From Pogonophryne albipinna (lineage: Eukaryota > Chordata > Actinopteri > Perciformes > Artedidraconidae), in contig CM053253.1 in the NCBI GenBank assembly GCA_028583405.1, forward strand, positions 4,381,708 through 4,445,707: a stretch of 64,000 nucleotides of DNA, given 5' to 3'. Each line of letters begins with the position of its first letter. Positions within the stretch are counted from its first letter, which is position 1. Of the stretch, positions 1-13,828 are shown one piece after another. Below the pieces are notes generated by a model. The model was not told the DNA's origin and made no database searches. It was given only the letters and a program-made list of their open reading frames with translations. Made by a program: the position numbers and the translations under genes.

Positions 1-39
1 AACTCAATATACCAAGTGATCAGATTAAAAATATTCTCT

Positions 40-1520
40 GACAATAACATTTAAATTCAAACTGAAAATAACGTTTTTTAACGGCTAACGGAAACAGTAC
101 TGGAGCTAGCTTAACTTACCGAGGCAGGAGAAGAGCCGTTAGTCCATTAAGAAGAAAACTGCACTCCTGAAGTTCTTCGTACCTTCTGTAGTGAAACATG
201 TCACTGTAATAAGTCATGAAGAACACTTCAATTACTGTTCGGGATAAAAGATCAACAACGCAGCTCCTCACTCCTCTCAGGTTCACTGTCTCTGACCGGA
301 AACTGCTCTGTAAAACTTCCGGTCAGTTTTGGATAAAGTTTGGACTTGAGGATCCACATATTTAATTTAAGATTAATATTGTATTGCGTTTTTTTTTTTA
401 CTCAACATTAGTTTAAAAAGATCATGTTGTGTTTAATACAATGAATTATTAATGTTTTATTCCACATTCATCAGCAAAAACACTTCATGAGTTTAATCAA
501 TACAGCATCATCTTCCCTAATGTTAAACATACATACAAACATATGTTAGGTTAAAGTCAATATCATTGAAGTATTTCTATTTACTGATACATTATACAAT
601 ATACTTCATTACACTGCTAGAAGCATTTTACTGCAGCTCTGTTGTTTTTCCTCTGAAAACTAATTGTTTCTCTCTTATATTGTAAGATGTTAGTGGACTG
701 CCACCCAGCAAGTGAACAAAAGCATGCATTTGCAGGGACTTCCTGTGAAGCTGAACATTTATTTTGGGATACATATTTCTCTGTAAGGAAGACATCTTTT
801 AGCAAATTGCGTTAGAGGTAGGTTCCTGTGTTTTGAAGGTACAACATGCTCAGATACAGTCTGGCTGAACCAATCTAAAGACTACAAATGTATTATATAT
901 TATAAGACCTTACAAAGAACAGAAGAGCCAATGTTGATCGGAGACACATTAGAAAAAGGTACAACAATTTAGGAAATCTAATAATAAAATAGAAGTGACT
1001 CATACTGGTAGCTGATCACACTTTTAACCACAGGAACAACTCATTTTAAAATACGCAACACCTGATGAGCACACATCTGGGGGAGTATCTCTGTAAATAT
1101 AAAAAGGGAAATGACATTATATAGAAAATGACAGAAATACAAAGTGTACTCACTAAAAAACCAAGAAGATCAAACCGTGGTAAACTGCAAGCCAAAAATA
1201 CATTCTTTACACCATGTCCCAAAAACTTTGGATCAAACTTTATTGATATCCAGGAGAATTGTTGTGTCTCAGCTGCAGATCAGAGTCGGAACACTGCCAA
1301 TATAGAATAAAGTGTAAATATTGACAACAAACAAAAACAACTTCAATCCTTTTCCTTTGGTTGGGCCATTTGTCTTATTTACACTTATCTGATATCCGTT
1401 TTTACATTTAACAAAAGTTTTTATTGATAAAAAAAGCAAGAGATGTAAAAAACGTTCCCCCACTAGCATTCTTGTTTGGGTCTGTGACCGGAGAAAAAGC
1501 TTGTGATTGTTTTTTGAAAG
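40..1520. repeat. Duplicated receptor 3' flank, copy A
   Basis: This stretch is repeated with high similarity at about 8065..9335. Shared landmarks include AACGGCTAAnGGAAACAGT, GAGCTAGCTTAACTTACCG, the small frame at 617..805 (again at 8443..8640) and that at 1128..1310 (again at 8978..9172). Copy A ends about 85 bp 3' of the receptor stop codon, so it is the gene's downstream flank. The matching small frames reflect duplication and show no other coding evidence. An antisense LINE 3' tail (CTTTATTGATATCCAGG) is embedded near 1237. Confidence 0.8.
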
Positions 1521-1604
1521 GATGCCGCCTAAAGCTGCTGTTTGATGAGCCCAGAGTTAAATAACCCTAGCTGTATTTTATGAATTAGAAGCAGTGTCAA
1601 TGTT

Positions 1605-4600
1605 TTAGTAATCCTCGGTTTCATCTCCATTTGGTCGTGTATATCTGGCCTGAGTGTGAACAGAAGAGATTTCCACAGGAGGAGATCTGCTCCGGCCGGC
1701 CTCCACGATATCATCGTACACTCGGTCGGTCTACAGGAGAAGAGGTGTGAATATCAGCTGGTTTCACAAACACTTATGATCTGGTTTACCAAAACTTACC
1801 TCTGTGACGAAATCATATTGTGTTTCCACAGGAGGTTCTGAAAAACACAGCAGTACGTTTAGACAATGACACTACACTGGAAAAACATCTTGCTCAGTCA
1901 AATGGAGACACACACAGATTCATCCCTCATCAACTGTCATGATCCCAGTTTTGTTCTATTTCCTGTTTTATTTAGAATTTGTGTTTTCTGTTTGTGCTTC
2001 CTGTCCTTGTGTGTGTTCTCTGCCACCTTCTGAACTCCTGCACTTTGTTGGTTTTCTGTTTAGTCTTTGTCAGATTATTGTATGTCGTTGTTTGTCGTGT
2101 TCAGGAACTTCTGTTCTGTTATTTGTGAGTATTTTAACTTTGAAAGTTGTGTCTGTTTCAAAGGTTATTTTATATGTGGAGAAAGGCAGTTAAAACTTTT
2201 CTGTGAGAAATGTTAAGTTCCTGTGTGTTACCTGGTTCCTCACTTTTGGCTTTACAAGTCCTCTTCCTGCAGAATACCAGCACAGACAGTGATGACACGA
2301 TGACCAAGACGACCAGAGTCAGACGCACATACAGGACCACACCTGTGGTTGTTGGAGCACAAACACAGGTCTGTTTTACACTGACAGTTAGTGGTAAGCA
2401 GGGTGTCTTTGGGGGGAGTATACTACTGCAGGTCAATAGTATGCCACATAGAAGTGGTTACATCTGATTAGCTGTCTATTTAAATGTTCAGGTTGTAAAG
2501 ATTGTATACAGGCAAGAACATAGTTATGGAAGAATATCATTGCCATATGCTCTATTATGTTGTTAAAGCTTTATTTATTAAAAATGTGTGTGGATGCACC
2601 TTCACTTGTTGATGTTTCACGTTGCTCTGTGGTTTTAGGGGAGGCTGGTAAAGATGTGGAGATTTCACTTTGGTTTGATGTTTCTGTCGAGGCTGATGGG
2701 ACGGATGATGAAGGAGTAAAAGTGGTCAGAGCTGTGAACAAAAACAAGCAAGAAGTCCTGATGAGAGAAATTAGATACTCCTGAGTGTCTGTGTGTGTCG
2801 GCTGAACTGAATTGAGAGTTCAAAGCATCAGCAGCTTTCAGTGAAAACTGTCTTCAGAGACATGAACAAACATTTTCATTATCAAGCAGAAACTCACCAT
2901 CAGTGACGATGATTCTAAACCTCTGGTATCGATCTTTAGAGTCAGGTCTGTCCAGACCACACCTGTACCATCCTGAGTCAGACTGGGTCAGCTGGTCGAT
3001 GCTCACAAACACAAATCCTTTTTTTGTAGATGCTTCAAGATATCTGATGCTGTATCTGCGGTTTTTCAAATAATTGTAAGTCGGTCCAACAAGAATGTCT
3101 CTTTCACATTCCTCCTTGCAGAAGAACTTCTTGGTCCCAGAGCGAGTAAAGGAGCATTGAACTACAATATTTCCCCCAGTTCTAGCATCGATTGTTTTTT
3201 CTGCAGAAGGACCACCAACAAGTTTTTCTGTTGAAAAACAAAACCAATCAATAGTTACTATGTGTAGTTTACAAATTGTAGTTTCAATATTTTAAACTTT
3301 GTATATTTTCAGACGTGATCCAGTCACTGAGGGTTGAGGTGTGACGATTTAATGAAACAGCTTTTTGAAATTCTTTATTATTTTATTTCAGTTTGATTTG
3401 GTTTCATTATACTTTGGATTTATATTAGATTTGAATGCTTTAATAAAATCGCAGGCTTTGTATTTTTTGTTATAAATAGTGCCTGATTGAGCTTAACTGA
3501 TAATTAAATATGTGAACTTTAGGAAGATGATCTGTTGAATTTTTTTTTAAAGGATTTCTTTACCCCTTGAACTGATCATTTGATATTATGACTTACCCTG
3601 AGTTACCTTGAATTCATTTGCTCATAACGTCCCTAAAACATTACTTATCTAAACACGTCTGCATTAACTGTTCTTGAGAAAAGAGGAGCTGGTCTCTTTC
3701 TGCAGAAGTGTTTTAAATGGTGAGGTTTAAGCAGAATGCATGTTTTAGGGAAGTACTGAGCATACAGTAAATGACCTTAGGACTAAACAGCATTAGTTGT
3801 GTTCGAGTTAGTTAACGGATGTTTTTAATATATTTCTGCTGTTGTAAAATGAGGCCCTGAATTAATTTCACATTCTTTAAGACTTCTACATTTTGGGATT
3901 CTTTGTTCACCGTGGAGTCACGCTAGGAAAAGTTATCAAATTCAAGATGATCTAAAAATGGTAATTTGGGGGTTAAAGTATTCCTTTAAAGCCCGACCGC
4001 AGCCACAAACCACCAGTTCAGTTGTTATTTTCTATTGATCTCTATTAATTAATTAATCTATTACTAATTGTCTTACCTTTTAGCAGAACACAGAGCGGCC
4101 ATATGATCTACTGCATTCAGATAAGAACAGAGACAACAGATCAATATGCTCGTGCCCCCGGAATTAAATTCTTCATCAATAATATTCTAAACAATAATAT
4201 TAAAAAACACTTGTGTCAGTTTCGGTTTATGAGTTACTTTCAGAAGACATGTAGGATTTAGATGAGGTAAAGGTGAAAAGGTAAAACTATTATTAAGACA
4301 AGGAAGAAGATTCAGTTTTTAGTAGAAACTCACCATCAACAACCATGATTTCAATATCCTTGTATGAATTCCGTGTCAAAGATGATCCCGCACCACACCA
4401 GTACCGTCCTGAGTCAGACTTGGTCAGCTGAGAGATGGTGACAAAAAAACCTCCATCTTTATAATCAATGCTGTATCTGCCTCTCTGAGCTGGGGCATCA
4501 ATTGTTTCAAAGAGAATGTCTTTTCGTTCACATGTTTCCTTACAGAAGAACTTCCTGATTCCATAAGAAGGAAAGGAGCATTTAACTCTGACATTTTCTC

Positions 4601-5476
4601 CTTCAATTACTGAATAGAAAGAGACTTGGGCACTGACGAGACCGGTGCTTCCATCCTGCAGAGCTGAACAAAAGATGAACCATCATTAGTAGTGGGCAGT
4701 ACTTCCTGTAAGATGCTGCAGTTTGATCACAACACTTCCTGTTTCACATGAACACAGATCCTCAGAGTTAAACCACAGCCTGTGACTGAAGATCACCATC
4801 ACTGCAGGTTAATGTGACCGTTTGGTCTGAGACCTTTATCCTTTAGACACAAAGACTACATGAAGTCTCCATCTCTTACTTTAAGCTTTACATTAACGCA
4901 AATCCTTAAAGTACATAACCTAAAAAGTGTTTTATGTCAACACCACCTTTTTTTATTTATGACGTTTTTGGACAAAACACTTCGATAGATATAAACTTTA
5001 TTTATCCCAAATTGGGAAATCATTTGTTCCAGCAGCAGTGTCAAGCCGTACGCGAGTTGTAAATGTTTAAAAGATACAATAAGATACAAATATAATAAAA
5101 AGTCAAAATTAACATTAGCGGCAGAATACAAATCAAAAGATTAATAAATGAATCAAGAAAATTATTTGCAGATTAAATGATTATGAAAACAATCATATTC
5201 ATTATTTCACAGAAAGTAATGACTAAATGTTACTAATTCAGTGAGCAGATAATAACTGAGTTTAATGATGATGTGTTAGTTTGAGGAAGTGAAGCATGTG
5301 TCATTGGTTGCAAAGATACTAAAAAGCCTAATTTTGGAATATATGAATAACTGGTACTGCTGGAGCCTTGCATTAACTCAAGAATAACAGAAACATAAAA
5401 ATTACTAACATGAAAATAAAGTGATGTACTCACAGAAGAGGAGGAAGAAGCAGATCAAAGTGTGAGAGACTTCCAT
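1605..5476 (-). CDS. CD300/pIgR-like (CMRF35-like) two-Ig membrane receptor, seven coding exons
   Basis: Assembled from exons 5434..5476, 4334..4663, 2898..3227, 2600..2731, 2232..2342, 1800..1837 and 1605..1730, all GT-AG with matching phases (phase 1 up to the fifth exon, then phase 0); total 1110 nt, 369 aa. Exon 1 encodes a hydrophobic leader (MEVSHTLICFFLLF). Exons 2 and 3 each encode a 110-aa V-type Ig domain: canonical Cys43-Cys104 and Cys149-Cys214, plus the extra close Cys pair of the CD300/pIgR group (Cys55/Cys59, Cys161/Cys165), and the DSGRYWCG / DSGWYRCG strand-F motif. Exon 4 is a Ser/Thr/Pro-rich stalk (about 235-278). Exon 5 is one membrane span (about 280-303) followed by CRKRTCK. 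The tail has TQYDFV (Tyr323, fits the ITSM pattern TxYxxV), VYDDIV (Tyr333), Tyr358 and terminal Tyr369. By family it should be a leukocyte surface receptor; ligand unknown, and whether it is inhibitory is inference. The tail stops at a TAA after EDY, earlier than I would expect for the family. A TTTATT (AATAAA on this strand) at about 1420 is a possible poly(A) signal. Confidence 0.88.
1939..2200. other. T-rich intronic segment, LTR-like composition, unassigned
   Basis: Lies in the receptor intron between exons 2232..2342 and 1800..1837. The plus strand begins TGTCATGATCCCAG and is rich in TTTGT/CCTGT words like solo LTR-type fragments of fish genomes, but no terminal repeats or flanking duplication could be defined. 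The open frame here is not supported as a gene. Confidence 0.25.
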
Positions 5477-5537
5477 GCTGAGACTCTGATGGTTTGCCAC
5501 TGACTGTCTTTCTTTACTGGCTAACCAGGAACTTGTA

Positions 5538-5552
5538 ACTTATTTAAACGAT
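5538..5552 (-). promoter_or_regulatory. possible TATA-like core promoter of the CD300/pIgR-like gene
   Basis: On the minus strand a TTTAAATAAG stretch lies about 65-75 bp upstream of the receptor start codon (5474..5476), a usual distance for a TATA-like element with a short 5' UTR. This is a sequence match only; no start site can be seen. Confidence 0.35.
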
Positions 5553-5559
5553 GAAGTCC

Positions 5560-6160
5560 CTCCTCCAAACACAACACAGCTCTACTCTCCTCCCCAACGC
5601 AGAAATACTATGGTCTAAAAATACTCCATTGAAAGTACTGAATTCAAAATGTTAGTAATTATCAGCAAAATGTACTTTCAGTTTCAGTAAAAGTTATCAT
5701 GCACCAATCTCATCTCTCAATTTCACAGTGTTGTTTTATTATACAATAGTATATTCTGTTTTTATGTCTAACAAATACAGTTAGGAGCATTTTAATGTTG
5801 TAGTGTGTCAAGGTGGAGCCAATTTTATATAAGTAGTAGAGTACTGCATCATATCATCATGTTTCATATGTCAAACGTTACAAGTAGCCTAACTGAGTGT
5901 CAGATATCTATAGTTGAGTAAACAAATATAAAATCTAGAAGCATTACATTTAAATACTCAAGTAAAGAACCAGTTAGTTATGTACAAATAAGGTTAACAT
6001 GGAAGCTTAATTCAGGCACATATTGGCAAAATTAGTAAACTTTGAATTTCCATCATTTCATTACAACGCTCACTTGCTCATGTATATGTTGTTGAGTCAA
6101 CAGTAGAAAAACAAATATTACTCAAAACTATATCCGTAGTTTCATCACATTGTTCCCCGA
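5560..6160. other. AT-rich intergenic DNA upstream of the receptor
   Basis: No exon, RNA gene or repeat boundary could be recognised. Words such as AAATACTCAAGTAAAG hint at decayed copies of the element that follows. Confidence 0.4.
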
Positions 6161-6164
6161 AAGA

Positions 6165-6678
6165 AGGAAGAAGTACTCAGGTCTTGTACTTAAGTCAAAG
6201 TAGAAGTAACAGTGTAGGAATACTCTGTTATAAGTAAAAGTCCTGTATTCAAAAGGTTACTAAAGTAAAAGTAACATGATTAGCATCAATACTTAAAGTA
6301 CCATGAATATAATTATTAAATATGTAAATTCACCGATTCCAGAATAATATATGTTTTGATTATAATGATTGATCATTAAAGTGTTATCAAAGTTGGTAAA
6401 GGTGCAGCTAGTTTGTGTTATTCCGCATGATGCAGGGTAGCTTGTGAATTTACTCCAGGTGTAACTAAAGTCTGATTTAAGTGTTGATTATATTTCACAT
6501 TATTTATCAAAATGTGCAAAGTAAACCAAGAGAATAAATAGATGTAGTGGAGTAAAAGTACACCATTTACCTCTAAATTGTAGTGGAGTAAAAAGTATTA
6601 GAAAATGGAAATATCTCAAAGTATCTCAAAATTGTTTACAGTACTTGAGTTAATGTACTTAGTTAATTCCCACCACTG
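6165..6678. mobile_element. Degenerate hAT-like repeat of the CAGTGGTGG type
   Basis: The right end reads CCACCACTG and the body has many GTAAAAGTA / TACTTAAGT words, as in a very common teleost nonautonomous repeat ending CAGTGGTGG. The left end is eroded and no target duplication was found. Confidence 0.5.
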
Positions 6679-6689
6679 CCCTAATGTTA

Positions 6690-7975
6690 ATTTTATTTAT
6701 TTATTTTTTAACAGAACACGGCTAACAGAATCAGTCTGGAGCTAGCTTGAAGGTGACCTATCATGCTATATTTGAACAATATATTGTGGGGTTAAATATC
6801 GTTTTTTTTTCAAAATACCAAACAGATCCTGCATTTTAGCCATGCCTCATTTCGCTCTATTTGCTCTTTCCAGCCCTGTTTTTGCAAGGGCTGATTCTGT
6901 GACGTAGCTGATCACGCCCCCCTGCAGGAGAGGGGAGCGTGCTCTGAGATCAGCTGCTGGGCTGTCAGAAGAGGGGGAGGAAAAGAGATCTCCGTCCTCC
7001 GTGTTTTATTCTTATATGATTATATAGAGTCGTTATTCATTTGTTTTAAAGCTCAATAAATAACAAAGAAGACCTTTGACCGGCACTTTTCTAATTTTGT
7101 CCGGAAAATTTAAACTTTAACAAACATGTTGACCGGCGAAAAAAAATCTAACTGAAACTCTGCCGCACGGTCCCCTCGTCCCTTGGAAGAGGCGGAGAGG
7201 TGGGTGTTTGTCATCTGCCGGTGGACTACTGGAGAGAATTACAGTGAGGGAGGGATTGCAATGAATAACAGCAGCAGGAAACGCAAACGCTTGCCTCGGA
7301 GAGGGAGAAAAAGAGCCACAGCGGAGAATAAACAGAAGGGCAACCATGGCAACCATGCGCGGGAAGTCTTCTTCACTGCTTTTGTGGCAGACTACAGCGC
7401 CACTTACAGGCCTGGCATATGTACTACAGCGCCTCCAGCGCTTTCGAGCGGCAATGGCCGTGGCCCAACCCCACATTCCCCTGATAGGTGGAGAGTTTGC
7501 CATATAGGCGGAGCTCCTCGTTCCTGACGTCAGAGAATTTTCAAATCTGTATCAGTCTGTATCAGATCCGTTGCAGCCCCGGTTTTAGAGATTTGGGTAT
7601 GGAGGAAAAGAGAGAGGGTTGTGTTTTCTGACACTTGGTGAGTTCCCTGACACACCGGGGACACATATTCATGTAAAAAAGACGTACAAAAGTACATTTT
7701 GCATGATAGGTCCCCTTTAACTTACCGAAGCAGGTGAAGTGAGGTTAGCATATTAAGAAGAAAACGGCCCTCCTGATGTTCTTTGTACCTTCTCCATTGA
7801 AAAGTGTAACTTTTATGTAACTGTTAAAACTAAATTAAACTGTGCTCTTATATTATTCATCACTTTCTGCTCATTCTAAGATCAACAAGAAACGCAGCAG
7901 CAGCAGCTCGTTCTTCTCACGTCACTTTCTAACACCGGAAACTGCACTGTAAAACGGAAAAATGTTTTAGTTTGT
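6690..7975. repeat. Third, partial copy of the flank unit, split by a TTAA element
   Basis: 6700..6750 and 7717..7975 match the first ~300 bp of copy A (CGGCTAACAGAATCAG, GAGCTAGCTT, then AACTTACCGAAGCAGG and ACCGGAAACTGC). The element 6751..7716 interrupts the unit inside the word AGCTTAACTTACC. Confidence 0.7.
6751..7716. mobile_element. TTAA-target DNA transposon (nonautonomous), 966 bp
   Basis: Ends are AGGTGACCTATCATGC and GCATGATAGGTCCCCT (inverted). Flanked by TTGA (6747..6750, a mutated TTAA) and TTAA (7717..7720). Copies A and B of the surrounding unit have an uninterrupted GCTTAACTTACC here, i.e. the empty site with a single TTAA. TTAA targeting fits piggyBac or Kolobok superfamilies; no transposase is encoded. 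The overlapping frames 7117..7503 and 7183..7527 belong to the element and are not host genes. A second copy is at 55422..58298. Confidence 0.85.
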
Positions 7976-8064
7976 TGATAGTTAAAACAATAATATAACT
8001 TTAACATTTCACCCGTAGTATCATCACATTTTGTTCTCATACTTCTAAATGTAATGTACTAACA

Positions 8065-9335
8065 TTTAAATTCAAACTGAAAATAACGTTTTTTAACGGC
8101 TAAGGGAAACAGTCCTGGAGCTAGCTTAACTTACCGAGGCAGGAGAAGAGCCGTTAGTCCATTAAGAAGAAAACTTTAATTTAAGATTATTAATATTAAT
8201 ATATATTGTAATGCGTTGTTTTTTTTTACTCAACATTAGTTTAAAAATATCATGTGTTCAATACATGAATTATTCATTTTTAATTCCAAATTCATCAGCA
8301 AAAACACTTTCCTACACTTCATGAGTTTAATCAATACAGCACCATCTTCCCTAATGTTAAACATACATACAAACATATGTTAGGTTAAAGTCAATATCAT
8401 TGAAGTATTTCCACTTACTGATACATTATACAATATACTTCATTACACTGCTAGAAGCATTTTACTGCCGCTCTGTTGTTTTTCCTCTGAAAAACTAATT
8501 GTTTCTCTCTTATATTGTAAGATGTTAGTGGACTGCCACCCAGCAAGTGAACAAAAGCATGCATTTGCAGGGACTTCCTGTGAAGCTGAACATTTATTTT
8601 GGGATACATATTTCTCTGTAAGGAAGACATCTTTTAACAAATTGCATTAGAGGTAGGTTCCTGTGTTGTGAAGGTACAACATGCTCAGCTACAGTCTGGC
8701 TGAACCACTCTAAAGACTACAAATGTATTATATATATATTATAAGATCTTACAAAGAACAGAAGAGCCAATGTTGATCGGAGACACATTAGAAAAAGGTA
8801 CAACAATTTAGGAAATCTAATAATAAAATAGAAGTGACTCATACTGGTAGCTGATCACACTTTTAACCACAGGAACAAAAAAAGACAGAGACCCATTTTA
8901 AAATATGCAACACCTGATGAGCACACATCTGGGGGAGTATCTGTAAATATAAAAAGGGAAATGACGTTATATAGAAAATGACAGAAATACAAAATATACT
9001 CACTAAAAAACCAAGAAGATCAAACCGTAGTAAACTGCAAGCCAACAATACATTTTGTACACCATGTCTCAAAAACTTTGGACAAGATCAAACTTTATTG
9101 ATACCCAGGAGAATTGTTGTGTCACAGCTGCAGATCAGAGTCGGAACACTGCCAATACAGAATAAAGTGTAAATATTGACAACATATGGGCCATTTGTCT
9201 TATTTACACTTATCTGATATCCGTTTTTACATTTAACAAAAGTTTTTATGGATAAAAAAAGCAAGAGATGTAAAAAACGTTCCCCCAATAGCATTCCTGT
9301 TTGGGTCTGTGATAAAGCTTGTGATTGTTTTTTAA
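8065..9335. repeat. Duplicated receptor 3' flank, copy B
   Basis: Second copy of 40..1520. It lacks about 180 bp corresponding to 165..360 of copy A and about 20 bp near 9187. Similarity stops at about 9335, just where the last exon of a second receptor gene would be expected. What follows is AT-rich DNA and then the 9484 hAT element; no Ig, stalk or tail exon is visible there. Confidence 0.8.
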
Positions 9336-10128
9336 AGGATCCTACGGAGCCCCAAAGGGAAATGGAACAAAAAAAAATAAAGAGAGAAAGAAAAAACAAA
9401 AGTCAGGATAACAGGTAAGTATCTCGTGCGCACGAGAAAGTTTCTCATGAAAAAAATAAAAAGAGTCGGGATAACGGCTTAAGCATGGGCGTCACAGCCA
9501 TCATATGAGGGTGGGACAAGTCCCCCCCACCTTTTAAAATGATTAGTTTAGACCCCCCCACTTTTACCATGTGGAAAGTCCGTGAATCGGTCTATGCACT
9601 CGCCGCACTTTGTAGAGCGCTGTGTCAGTGCTTCACTATCAAATCCATTCCACTTGCTTATTGAGAGAAATGCCCAAATCAATGAAACTCCGTACCATGT
9701 TTTCACTGCTACTTTGTACCAAGGCAGATTCTCAGAGCCGTACACATGAGCTGTACACATGCTGCGTGTTTTGCGTAGCGGTGTCTTTAGTTGTAAGCCT
9801 CCTTCTACAACAAGGAGGAGGAGAGCTCTCTCCTGACTTTATTCTAAGTTATCTCATGTAAACAAGTATTTCCAAGGCACACCTTTTATATGATCATTAT
9901 AAAAAACAAGAGAATAACAAAAATAATTCCAACTCATACTATAGGACAGTAAAACAAAAATACAGTTTAAAAGGGGAGTGATTTGTAAAATATGCATAAA
10001 GTAAAAGTAAGTCTGTTTTAAACAGTACTGTTTCACATGGGTGTTGTTGAGAGATGTATCCAGAGCCGGCCCGACCCATTAAGCGGCCGCTTAGGGCCCC
10101 CAAGCAAAAAAAAAAAAAGTAAAAAAAT

Positions 10129-11484
<1,356 letters not shown>

Positions 11485-12944
11485 AAAAGATATATAATAA
11501 TCTCAGTACACTGTGATAAGTATGTTTAATTAATTTAGTTAATATGACTAGATTGCCTACTCTCAAAGTAATGTATTATATTATTGAGACAATAATAAAC
11601 ATCTGTCTTATTGGATGACAGGTACCTATCCTGTGAGCTGTGACAATGTTTAAACTGTCAGTCGGACTGACAACTCGGAGAGTTTTTGAAGATGGACATA
11701 AGAAAATAATGTCTTAAAAAAGATGACAAATGGTGGCTCACACAACAACCCCAGAGCCACCACTTGAGCTAGGTAAACAAGGTATGCAAATGTCAGTAAA
11801 CTTCCAAGTTATGCGGACATGTAAGCAAAGCATAAATTACAGCTACGTTGACGTTACTTTGAATCGTGGGGGTAAGCTAAACCGTTAGCAAGTAGCTATA
11901 GCTAGCCAGATATATTAAATAAACACTTTGTCATACAATCTAAATGTTATGTTTTTTAGCGCTACCTGGTGATTTCAAAGAAGGCTCTCTGGGAAATGTT
12001 GACTTACTGTTCGACATGAAGCTAGAAGCTAGCTTAGAGTACACAGTTGATCCTGAGTCCTGTCAGTTAAAGTGTTTCATAGTTAGCTTAGCTAAGCATC
12101 AACCTAGCACTGAAATATATGGATGTTATGTGACAGTATTTCTGAGAAAAAGTCAGCTGAAATGGTGGCATAGTTGCCACTGCTTTACGTGTCAACAGCA
12201 TGTTTGAACGTATTTGCAGCAGTAAATGTGGCTGTTTGGCCACTGACGTTGCCATAACAACACCTGCATTTAAATGTGCAACCTCTTTTTGTGACAGATT
12301 TTTGCATGAAATTATAATTCTTCTGAATGATATTCCTATTGACAGCTAGTTTCTATGAGAACATTATGAGATGGACAGCCAGAGAGAATAAATGAAAAAC
12401 AGTTATGAAATACTACATGAAAAAACAAGAATACAGTTTAAAAGGAGAGTGATTTGTAAAATATGCATAAAGAAAAATCTGTTTACAGTTCTGTTTCAAA
12501 TGGGTGTTGAGAGATGTATCCATAGATCTCCTAATTTTGCTCTCAAAGTGCACCAGATTGATGCTTTTAACTTCAATATTTAAAAAAAAAATCTTCCCGG
12601 GGGAGCATGCCCTCGGACCCCCCTAGAGGAGGTGAGGACCCCCTTAGAGGAGGTGAGGACCCCCCTAGAGGAGGTTAGGTCCACGGTGTTTACATGCTTA
12701 TTTATACAATATGTGTGCTTAGGCTAACATCATAAGACAAAAGTTGGTTCCGTGTTGTGTGTAGTGAGAACGCGCTCGAGTGAGGGGGGGCCCCCAAGCC
12801 AAAGCTCGCTTAGGGCCCCCAAAATTCTAGGGCCGGCCCTGGATGTGTCCATAGATTTAGTCCCTAACTTTGCTCTCAAAGTGCACCAGATTGATGCATT
12901 TAACTTCAACATTTAAAACAAAATCTTCCCGGACCCCCCTAGAG

Positions 12945-13799
12945 CAGTGTTTTTCAAAGTGGGGGCCCCGACCCCCCCGGGAGCCGCCAGGGGGCGTCAG
13001 GGGGGTCACGCAAAGTTTGAGGGAAATGGGAATTTTTTTCTTTTTTTAAAGTTACCTTTTTTTAAATTTATTTTTTAGATGTAATTAATAACTGCATATC
13101 TATCAATCTATGTGTCCTTTGATGCCAATCTTTTAATATTTATTCATATTTTATTGAATTTTTTTGTTTTTAAATCACACGACCGCCCTTCAAGCGAATC
13201 AGAATCGAGCTGCCTTCTGAGAGTGAAACTGAGTATCTGCTCAGCTTTTGGAGCAAGTGAGAGCTAGTGAATATTTCGCTCTCAGCTGGATGAGAGCACG
13301 GATGTAGCAAATATTGTTGTTTATATAGATGAATATAAATATGTTTATTGTTAATATTACTGTTGAATATTATATATAATATTATTAAGGCATAAGTAGC
13401 TTTCAAAAATGCTAAACATATATGTTAATTATTCATATTACTGTTCAAATGTATATATAATATTAGAAATACAGAAATCACTTTAAAAATGCTTTTAAAA
13501 TATGTTTACTGTTGATATTACTGTTTAATATTGTGTTAAGAATGTTTATAATAGAAGACACAATGAATGTAATGAATGACAAACAAAAGATAAATACAAA
13601 AACAATTTAGAAGAATAACTGATTATTAATTATTAATACAAATATATATATTAAGAAAATGTATTAAGCTGTATGATTAATTTGTCATATTTTCCATCAT
13701 AATGTACTTATCATTTAAAAAAAAATGTCAACAGGGGGGTCCCAGCTAGACGATAATGCTATATGGGGTCCTTGGCATGGCAAAGTTTGGGAACCCCTG
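12945..13799. mobile_element. hAT-type element, 855 bp
   Basis: Ends CAGTGTTTTTCAAAGTG and CAAAGTTTGGGAACCCCTG are imperfect inverted repeats. Identical 8-bp flanks CCCTAGAG occur at 12937..12944 and 13800..13807. Interior is AT-rich and noncoding. Confidence 0.85.
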
Positions 13800-13828
13800 C
13801 CCTAGAGGATGTGAGGTCCACCAGGGAC

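Noticed and set aside
2557..2784. Plus-strand frame of 75 codons
   Set aside because: Antisense of the receptor stalk exon 2600..2731.
7117..7527. Overlapping frames of 128 and 114 codons
   Set aside because: Both lie inside the TTAA element 6751..7716, and the DNA recurs in inverted orientation at 58045..58170.
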